Shown piece after piece: positions 1-5,961 of a DNA stretch of 14,358 nucleotides (position 1 is the first letter of the stretch; the number at the start of each line of letters is the position of its first letter). The notes under the pieces are model-generated. The model had not been told where the DNA came from. It saw nothing but the letters and a program-made list of their open reading frames with translations, and made no database searches. A program made the translations under genes and the position numbers. Source of the stretch: Candidatus Sulfopaludibacter sp. SbA3. GTDB taxonomy: Bacteria > Acidobacteriota > Terriglobia > Bryobacterales > Bryobacteraceae. The DNA is taken from positions 1 through 14,358 of the forward strand of contig CAMAUG010000060.1 of NCBI GenBank assembly GCA_945861255.1. Reading direction: 5' to 3'.

Positions 1-65
1 AGGACTCCTTGCGCGTCAACCGGAACGGGGGATGAACGGCTCTTGCTTCCTTAATAACACGACTG

Positions 66-1088
66 TCAGCGCGCGCGCAAAGCCGCGGCGAACGCGTCGA
101 GGGCCAGCGACTTCTGGATATTCCGCCGCAGCAAATCCATCAGTTCATCCACTCTGGCCACCGCCGCGCGAAGCCAATCGAAGGAGACTTTCTCCGCCAC
201 GGCCTGAATGTGCGGGCGGGCGTCCTCATTGCGGAGCGGCGTAACACCGTTGGAGGCGCGCAGCACGTCTTCCAGCAGGATGTACAGCACATCCAGGTAG
301 GAATCCAGCTTCTCGGTGCGCCGGGCGGCGATGGAATCGGCGTGTTTCATCCATGCTCCGAACGGGTCCAGACCGCTGGCCACGCGCAGCAATGCAAGCA
401 TCGCTTCGCGGCGGCGTCCGTAAGCGTCCAGATCGAGTGCGATGGCCACGCCGGGCGACCCTTCGGCCAGGCGCAGGCGCTGGTCCTCCTGATCCAGCCC
501 GCGCGCCGCCGCGAACGCGCGCATGTCTTCTTGACTCAGACGCCCCAACCGGAAGGGCACCACGCGCGAGCGAATGGTCGGCAGCAAGTCATAGGGATTG
601 CGCGCCGTCATGATCAGAATCAGATGGGCAGGCGGCTCTTCCAGCGTTTTGAGCAGGGAGTTGGCGGCTTGCTCATTGGCGCGGTCGATATCGTCGATCA
701 GGAACACGCGCCACGCGCCTTTGTGCGGCTTTATGGTCGCGCGATCCTTGAGCAGCCGCATTTGCGGAATGGTGAGCTGGCGCAGGGGACCGTCGGGCGG
801 AAACGTTACGAAGTCGGGGTGGGAGGCGAAGAACAACGGGTCCTCATTGCGCTTGTCCGAGGGCCACTTCTCGCGGTCGGCGATGATGGCGGCGTTCGCT
901 TCCAGGCTGAGATCGTCCTGTTCGATCCGGGCGGCATTGCCCAGCAGCAGCGCGCCGAAGCGCCGCGCCAGCGTGGCTTTGCCTACACCTTCGGGACCGG
1001 AAAGAAGCAAGGTTTGCGGAATGCGTCCCCCCCGGATCATCTCCGTGAGCGTTTCCACCACCGCGCGATTGCCGAAGAAATTTTCCAA
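66..1088 (-). CDS. holB: DNA polymerase III delta' subunit (clamp loader)
   Basis: Cytoplasmic clamp-loader subunit that helps load the sliding clamp during replication. The 340-residue product has the AAA+ layout in order: Walker A GPEGVGKA (residues 31-38), Walker B VFLIDDID (128-135), a sensor-like LKTLEEPP stretch (146-153) and an arginine-finger region RSRV (173-176) where most delta' and gamma proteins carry SRC. There is no cysteine in the whole protein, so the small zinc module normally after Walker A is absent; residues about 52-90 hold a charged, cysteine-free segment instead. The start is TTG at 1088-1086. It is preferred because family similarity begins at once (ENFFGNRAVVETL) and an in-frame TGA lies two codons upstream. 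No well-spaced Shine-Dalgarno sequence is visible. Diverges from the dsbA-like gene. The family call is secure; nothing identifiable follows in bases 1-65. Confidence 0.88.
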   Translation of the reverse strand: MENFFGNRAVVETLTEMIRGGRIPQTLLLSGPEGVGKATLARRFGALLLGNAARIEQDDLSLEANAAIIADREKWPSDKRNEDPLFFASHPDFVTFPPDGPLRQLTIPQMRLLKDRATIKPHKGAWRVFLIDDIDRANEQAANSLLKTLEEPPAHLILIMTARNPYDLLPTIRSRVVPFRLGRLSQEDMRAFAAARGLDQEDQRLRLAEGSPGVAIALDLDAYGRRREAMLALLRVASGLDPFGAWMKHADSIAARRTEKLDSYLDVLYILLEDVLRASNGVTPLRNEDARPHIQAVAEKVSFDWLRAAVARVDELMDLLRRNIQKSLALDAFAAALRAR

Positions 1089-1314
1089 TCCTCAACGTAC
1101 CATGGAGGGCGCGGCCGTAATCCGTCCGCCGGATTCCAGCACCGCAACAGAGCCATCATGGAGATGCCGAATCGACAGGCCCGCGGCCCTGTCCTGCGAG
1201 GCAGCCACCACACGTTCGCGCGCGGGTCCGGAACCTGAATCCCCGGAAATTACGGAGGGATTACGGGCGCTGGCGTGGAGGTTTCCGCAGCCCGATTCGG
1301 CGAGCAGCGAGACG

Positions 1315-1320
1315 TATAAT
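1315..1320 (+). promoter_or_regulatory. Candidate -10 box for the dsbA-like operon
   Basis: A perfect TATAAT lies 15 bases before the ATG at 1336. No good -35 hexamer sits 16-18 bases upstream, so this is either an activated promoter or chance. Transcription from here would leave a very short leader that still contains the GGGG ribosome-binding stretch at 1327-1330. Confidence 0.35.
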
Positions 1321-1335
1321 GAAATTGGGGTACTC

Positions 1336-2346
1336 ATGAAATTCTTTGCCACTCTCCTGCTCGCCGGTTTTTCGCTCCTGGGCCAGAACGCCCCCGCGGC
1401 CAGGTCCGCGCTCAACAAAGCCACGCTCGAAACCTATCTCCGTTACTCCGAGCTGTGGATTCCACAGGTCACCGTGAAGATCGACGACGCCGCTCCTTCC
1501 GCCGTGCTGAACGGGTTTTCCGAAGTGTGGGTGCACCTTTCCTACAACGGGCAGACGAAGGATGAGCTGTATTATGTCTCGCGCGACGGCAAGAACGTTA
1601 TGAAAGGCTCGGCCTTCAATATCGATCAGAGCCCGTTCCAGAGCAATATCAATCTTCTCAAGGAAGAGCAGCAGCCAAGCTTCGGCGCGGGCGCCGGCGC
1701 GCTGGTGACGCTGGTGGTATTCGGCGATTTCCAGTGCCCCGTCTGCCAGAAGGAAAATTTGGAATTGCGCAAGAACCTGCCCGCCGCCTTCGGCGACAAG
1801 GTCCGCGTGTATTTCAACGATTTCCCGTTGAAGCCTATCCACCCCTGGGCCATGAAAGCGTCGGTGTACGGCCGCTGCGCCTATCGCCAAAGCCAAGAGA
1901 TGTTTTGGACCTACCACGATTGGATCTTCGACAAGCAAAAGGCGATCACGCTTGAGAATCTCGACGCCAAGGTGCAGGAATTCGCCACGGAGAACAAAGC
2001 CGACGGAGCCAAGCTGACGGCGTGCTCCGCCGACAAGGCTGCCACCGACGAGGTGGAGCGGAACATCGCCATGGGGCACAGCCTCTCAGTGAGCGCGACC
2101 CCCACTCTCTTCGTCAACGGCCGCAAACTGGAAGGCGCGATGGATTGGAATATCCTTTCGCAGTTGTTGCAGATTGAGATCGCGCACTCCGAAGAAGCAG
2201 CCAAGGCTGCCGCCGTCAAAGCGGCCGTCCCCGCCAATCAGAAGCCGGATCAAGGCTCCAGCGGCGCCGCGCTGACAGCCGGCCTGACGCGAGCGGCCGA
2301 TGAGTGCTGCGTGGTTGAGACGCCCACGGCGGGCGGGAGGCGGTAA
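1336..2346 (+). CDS. Secreted DsbA-family thioredoxin-fold oxidoreductase
   Basis: Predicted extracytoplasmic thiol-disulfide protein of 336 residues. A signal peptide covers about residues 1-22 (hydrophobic FFATLLLAGFSLLG). Residues about 28-110 form an extra N-terminal domain with a DsbC/DsbG-like stretch (YYVSRDGKNVMKG, 79-91). The thioredoxin-like domain starts near 120 and carries the active site CPVC at 134-137 and the cis-proline loop SATPTLFVNG. After it comes an alanine-rich linker and a short tail with adjacent cysteines C324-C325. The ATG at 1336 is chosen because it gives a clean signal peptide, with GGGG at 1327-1330 just upstream; the open frame runs further 5' but overlaps holB and has no start context. 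It ends four bases before the M28 peptidase start, so the two are probably cotranscribed and coupled. Whether it acts as oxidase, isomerase or reductase cannot be read from sequence. Confidence 0.86.
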   Translation: MKFFATLLLAGFSLLGQNAPAARSALNKATLETYLRYSELWIPQVTVKIDDAAPSAVLNGFSEVWVHLSYNGQTKDELYYVSRDGKNVMKGSAFNIDQSPFQSNINLLKEEQQPSFGAGAGALVTLVVFGDFQCPVCQKENLELRKNLPAAFGDKVRVYFNDFPLKPIHPWAMKASVYGRCAYRQSQEMFWTYHDWIFDKQKAITLENLDAKVQEFATENKADGAKLTACSADKAATDEVERNIAMGHSLSVSATPTLFVNGRKLEGAMDWNILSQLLQIEIAHSEEAAKAAAVKAAVPANQKPDQGSSGAALTAGLTRAADECCVVETPTAGGRR

Positions 2347-2350
2347 TGCG

Positions 2351-4177
2351 ATGCGGGTGACCTCACGCCGTACTCTAGCGGGGCTTGTCCTGGCGTGCCC
2401 GCTGCTGCTGGCGGCCGCGGCCATTGACCCCGAATTGTACCTGAGCAACGTCAAGTATCTGGCCTCGCCGGAGCTTAAAGGCCGCGCAACGGGCACCCCG
2501 GAATTGGAAAAGGCCGCGGCTCATATCGCCGCACAGTTCAAGTCCTTCGGATTGAAGCCCGTTGACGGCAAGAATTTCGAATTGGCTTTCCCGGCGGATC
2601 TCGACGCCAAGCTGGGCCCGAACAATTCAATGCATGCCGTCGAATCCGGCAGGAAAATCGAGCTCAAGGAGGGGCGCGATTTTGAGCCGTTTACTTTTTC
2701 CACAACCGGAAAGTTCTCCGGCGGAGTGGTATTCGCGGGCTACGGCATCACGGCAAAGGAACACAATTACGACGACTACGCGGGTCTGGACGTCACCGGA
2801 AAGTTGGTGGTCATCCTGCGTCATGAACCCCAGGAAGACCAGGGCAACAGTGTTTTTGCCGGCAAGAAGCTCACTTCCCACGCGGAGTTCACCAGCAAGA
2901 TGGTCAACGCCAAGATGCACGGGGCGCGTGGGGTGATCTGGGTGAATGACGTGGCGGCTCATGATGGTGCAGCCGACAAACTGGAAAAATTCGGCATGGG
3001 CGCCGGGCCGCGCGACGGCGGCGTGTTCTTCCTGCAGATGAGCGTGGCCGCCGCCGAGCGCTGGCTCGCGCTCGAAGGACGCGATTTAAAGCAGATCGCC
3101 GCCGAGATTGACCGCGACCTGAAACCCGGTTCTTTTCCCCTTTCCAAGGTTCAAGTGGAATTGTCGGTGGATCTGGCCCGGGAAACCAAGACGGTTCACA
3201 ACGTTGCAGGTTATCTTCCCGGGAAGACCGGCGAATATATCATCATTGGCGCGCATTACGATCATCTGGGCTTCGGCGATCAGCATTCGCTCGCTCCCAA
3301 TCAGCGCGGGACCATTCACCCGGGGGCCGACGATAACGCCTCCGGAACGTCCGGGGTGATTGAACTGGCCCGTTGGTTTTCCAAGCAACCGCAGCCGCGC
3401 CGAGGGATCCTATTCATGGCCTTCACGGGCGAAGAATTGGGCTTGCTTGGCAGCTCCTGGTATGCGAATCACCCGGTGCTGCCGCTCGAAAACGCAGCCG
3501 CCATGATCAACCTGGACATGATCGGCCGGGCCAGGGAAGGCAAGGTATTCCTGAGCGGTGTGCAGACCGGCTCGACGTTTGCTCAACTCCTGGAAGGCGT
3601 GAAGATTCCCGACGGGTTGAAGCTGGACCCCTCGGGCCGGAATTCGGGCAGCAACATGAACGACGCCAGCGATCACGCCAGCTTTAACGCCAAGCAGGTG
3701 CCGGTGCTGTTCTTCTTCTCCGGGCTGCATTCCGACTATCACAAGCCCGGTGACACGGCCGATAAGATCGACGCAGGCAACGCAGCCAAACTTTTGGAAT
3801 ATGTCGCGGATTTCACGGACCGCCTGGCGGAGGCTCCGGAGCGCCCCATGTACGTAAAGGTGGCGCGTCCGCCGGCTCCGGTTTCGAGCGGCGGAGGGAG
3901 CCGATCAGGCTATGGGCCCGATTTCGGTAGCATCCCGGATTTCAATGAGCCGCCGAAAGGTGTCCGCTTCGCCGACGTGCGTGAAGGTAGCCCGGCGAGC
4001 AAGGCGGGCTTGAAGGGCGGCGACATCATGATTGAATTTGGTGGTAAGGAGATTGGGAATCTCTACGACTTTACGTATACCCTCCGGGAGCATAACCCGG
4101 GTGACTTAGTACTGGTGAAGGTACTGCGGGAAGGGCGAACAATTGAAGCCAAAGTACTGCTTACGGAACGCCGCTAA
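2351..4177 (+). CDS. Secreted M28-family zinc peptidase with PA and PDZ domains
   Basis: Predicted extracytoplasmic aminopeptidase-like enzyme of 608 residues. A signal peptide (1-24, LLLAAAA) leads to an N-terminal M28 segment, an inserted protease-associated domain (about 115-235, with FAGYGI), and the catalytic core. Two-zinc ligands are visible: H302 in AHYDH, bridging D327 in GADDNASG, catalytic E361 and ligand E362 in GEELGL, D389 in NLDMIGR, and H464 in the HSDYHKPGDT motif. A PDZ domain fills about 530-608 (GSPASKAGLKGGDIMIEFGG), likely for binding C-terminal peptides or placing substrate. The start at 2351 is favoured over the open-frame ATG at 2300 because it begins directly with the signal peptide and has GGGAGG at 2335-2340; the ATG overlapping the previous stop at 2346 is out of frame. 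Second gene of the 1336-4798 cluster. All catalytic residues look intact. Confidence 0.93.
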   Translation: MRVTSRRTLAGLVLACPLLLAAAAIDPELYLSNVKYLASPELKGRATGTPELEKAAAHIAAQFKSFGLKPVDGKNFELAFPADLDAKLGPNNSMHAVESGRKIELKEGRDFEPFTFSTTGKFSGGVVFAGYGITAKEHNYDDYAGLDVTGKLVVILRHEPQEDQGNSVFAGKKLTSHAEFTSKMVNAKMHGARGVIWVNDVAAHDGAADKLEKFGMGAGPRDGGVFFLQMSVAAAERWLALEGRDLKQIAAEIDRDLKPGSFPLSKVQVELSVDLARETKTVHNVAGYLPGKTGEYIIIGAHYDHLGFGDQHSLAPNQRGTIHPGADDNASGTSGVIELARWFSKQPQPRRGILFMAFTGEELGLLGSSWYANHPVLPLENAAAMINLDMIGRAREGKVFLSGVQTGSTFAQLLEGVKIPDGLKLDPSGRNSGSNMNDASDHASFNAKQVPVLFFFSGLHSDYHKPGDTADKIDAGNAAKLLEYVADFTDRLAEAPERPMYVKVARPPAPVSSGGGSRSGYGPDFGSIPDFNEPPKGVRFADVREGSPASKAGLKGGDIMIEFGGKEIGNLYDFTYTLREHNPGDLVLVKVLREGRTIEAKVLLTERR

Positions 4178-4204
4178 TCTGGCATACTTGGGTATCGAAG
4201 GAAG

Positions 4205-4798
4205 ATGAGCGTGACGAAACTGCCCCCGTTGATTCTGCATCCGTTCGCGGATACCACGGGTCCGGAAAAACTTGTCGAGAGTTCGCGGGCCAGCCTGATG
4301 CTGCAAGGGCTCCTCCCTTCGGGTGAGCGCAGCCGGGCGGAAATCGATGGCGTCCTGCTCGACGGCCGATTCTGCGAAATCCGGATGCTGTTTTACGTGG
4401 GCAAAGATCTGCTGAGGTGGATCGAACAGTGCCTGGAAATGGCTGGGCGCTCGCCGGTACTCCGTGACGCGGGCCTCAACTACCAGAGTTTTGCATCTTA
4501 CCTGGTGAGCCATACTCCCAAGGAAGTGGAAGCTAAGCTCCGCAAATGGGGCGTGGCCGATTACAGGGCAATCTTTTCCCGTGCCCTGGGGTTGAGCGCG
4601 ATCCTGGCTGTGGCGCCCGAACGCAACACGCTTGCGGACGAGTTTATCCGCAATTACTACCGCTACGCCGACCAACTCTTCGTGCTGCGCCAGGGCGAAG
4701 CCCCGATTGTGGATGCCTCGAATTTTGGCTTTGAATTCGACGTATACGCTTCGGGTGAATATTCGAGGATGCTCGAGCGGGAGTGGGCTGAGCAGTAG
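4205..4798 (+). CDS. Conserved-looking hypothetical cytoplasmic protein
   Basis: I do not recognise this 197-residue protein. It has no signal peptide and no membrane span, and reads as a mixed alpha/beta soluble protein. Notable segments are ILHPFADTTGPEKLVESSRA at the N-terminus, an amphipathic middle (LLRWIEQCLEMAG; EVEAKLRKWGVADYRAIFSR) and a beta-rich C-terminus (FGFEFDVYASGEY). There are two cysteines, far apart. The ATG at 4205 has GAAGG at 4197-4201 close upstream. It begins 27 bases after the M28 peptidase gene, so it is probably the third gene of that operon, but unlike its two partners it appears to stay in the cytoplasm. Codon use matches its neighbours and supports a real gene. 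It converges on the alpha/beta hydrolase across a 144-base spacer in which I see no clear hairpin terminator. Confidence 0.8.
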   Translation: MSVTKLPPLILHPFADTTGPEKLVESSRASLMLQGLLPSGERSRAEIDGVLLDGRFCEIRMLFYVGKDLLRWIEQCLEMAGRSPVLRDAGLNYQSFASYLVSHTPKEVEAKLRKWGVADYRAIFSRALGLSAILAVAPERNTLADEFIRNYYRYADQLFVLRQGEAPIVDASNFGFEFDVYASGEYSRMLEREWAEQ

Positions 4799-4942
4799 GG
4801 CGAGTCTTCCAGCTCACGGGCCACAAATTTCGGCCGCAGGCTTTTCTTACTCCGCACTCGCTGGCAAGAGATTTGCGCTCCAGTGCCCCCTGGCCCAAGC
4901 TGGCGCGGATGATAAATCTTCTGGTCACGGTCTGAACTTGTC

Positions 4943-5746
4943 TCACGGCAGGCTCCCGTAGAACTGCCGCAAGCGTTCGCGGTATTGCGGGCCGGCCGCA
5001 TCCAGCATGTCATTGTGCGTGGCGCCGGGGATTTGCCAGAACGACTTGGGCGGGTTGGCAGCTTCGTACAGCGCGCGCCCCAGCGCCACCGGGATTACTT
5101 CATCGCGCTCGCCGTGAAGCACCAGCAGCGGCACGCGCAGTCCGGGAATCTTGCGCCGGGAGTTGAATCCCCAGGTCAGCAGCGGCCCCAGCCCAGGGAG
5201 CACGGAGCGCGCCACATCCCGCGCGGACGTGAACGGCGCTTCCAGCACCAGGCCCGCGCAGCCCTGCAGGCTCGCCAACTCGACAGCCACAGCCGTGCCT
5301 AACGATTCCCCGTGCAGTACAATCCGCTCCGGCCCGAAACCGGCCTGCCGCAAGTATCCGTAGGCCGCGCGAGCGTCGCGGTACAGACCCGCTTCGGTGG
5401 GCCAGCCCGAACTCTTGCCGTAACCGCGATAGTCGACAATGAGGATCGAAGAACCTGCCGCGGTGATTTCCCGGATGTGGCCGGAACGGTGTGTGACGTT
5501 GCCCGCGTTGCCGTGCAAGTAGAGCGTGGCGAGGCGGGTACCTGGTTGAGCAACCCACCAGGCGTGGATCCGCACGCCATCGCCGGTCCGAAGCCACACA
5601 TCTTCAGCGCCCAGTTGACGCTGCAGATCCCACAGCCCGGCGGGATACTTCATGGGAATGTAGGCCGATCGGTTGGCCGCCAGCGCTAGCGCCGCGTAGC
5701 CCGAAACGGCTAGCAGCGGCCAGCCGATATGGGGAGGTACCCGCAT
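4943..5746 (-). CDS. Membrane-anchored alpha/beta hydrolase (Bem46/YfhR-like)
   Basis: A 267-residue serine hydrolase of the alpha/beta fold; the substrate is unknown, an ester or lipid-like one being likeliest. The N-terminus has one hydrophobic stretch (about 9-24) that looks like a signal anchor, putting the enzyme on the outer face of the inner membrane. The oxyanion motif HGNAGN is at 78-83, the nucleophile elbow GESLG gives S148, the acid is D215 in HGERDEVIP and the base H244 in GATHND, so the triad is complete. The VDYRGYGKSSG stretch (104-114) is typical of the Bem46/YfhR branch. The ATG start at 5746 leaves only five residues before the anchor region. It diverges from the PIG-L gene and converges with the unknown protein gene on its other side. 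A role tied to either neighbour is not shown. Confidence 0.9.
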   Translation of the reverse strand: MRVPPHIGWPLLAVSGYAALALAANRSAYIPMKYPAGLWDLQRQLGAEDVWLRTGDGVRIHAWWVAQPGTRLATLYLHGNAGNVTHRSGHIREITAAGSSILIVDYRGYGKSSGWPTEAGLYRDARAAYGYLRQAGFGPERIVLHGESLGTAVAVELASLQGCAGLVLEAPFTSARDVARSVLPGLGPLLTWGFNSRRKIPGLRVPLLVLHGERDEVIPVALGRALYEAANPPKSFWQIPGATHNDMLDAAGPQYRERLRQFYGSLP

Positions 5747-5858
5747 TCAGTGGTCAGCTTAACAAGTGCCGCTTCGTGCGGAAAGCGCTGTGGCCGGATC
5801 GCAAAAGCATCCTCCACCGGGAGGGACCTCGAGCGCGCACGATCTCCTTTCCAGCATC

Positions 5859-5922
5859 GGCCCATGGCCTGTCAAGCGCGGGACTTCCAACGAATAAGAG
5901 CCCCGGTGACAGGTCATGGGCC
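5859..5922. repeat. Long inverted repeat in a divergent intergenic region
   Basis: The left arm ggcccatggcctgtca (5859-5874) and the right arm tgacaggtcatgggcc (5907-5922) are reverse complements at 15 of 16 positions; the one mismatch (5867/5914) would be a G-U pair in plus-strand RNA. The spacer is 32 bases. It lies in the 215-base gap between the alpha/beta hydrolase and the PIG-L gene, ending 39 bases before the PIG-L start. No run of T follows on either strand, and no gene ends into it, so it is not a normal terminator. An operator for a dimeric regulator, or a 5' leader structure of the PIG-L operon, both fit. Confidence 0.7.
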
Positions 5923-5961
5923 TGCCCTCCGTTATAGACTAACAATTGAGGCTATCCCACA

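Noticed and set aside
1..65. Start of a gene downstream of holB on the minus strand
   Set aside because: The short open stretches hit stops within about 15 codons and no motif is visible; the segment is too short to judge.
210..1238. 342-codon plus-strand frame across holB
   Set aside because: Antisense shadow of holB; composition (many His, Gln, Arg) is typical of the complement of a GC-rich gene, and it contains no recognisable motif.
598..1335. Long 5' extension of the dsbA-like frame over holB
   Set aside because: The extension is antisense to holB, is rich in Ser/Arg as expected of a shadow frame, and a clean signal peptide begins at 1336.
1261..2079. 272-codon minus-strand frame opposite the dsbA-like gene
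   Set aside because: Shadow frame; the plus strand carries a signal peptide, CPVC and a cis-Pro loop.
4799..4942. Terminator between the converging genes
   Set aside because: Only short GC-rich self-complementary bits are present; no stable stem with a following T-run on either strand.
5906..5938. GTGACA and TATAGA as a promoter for the PIG-L gene
   Set aside because: The spacing is 21 bases, too wide for a normal sigma-70 promoter, and the -10 matches only 4 of 6.
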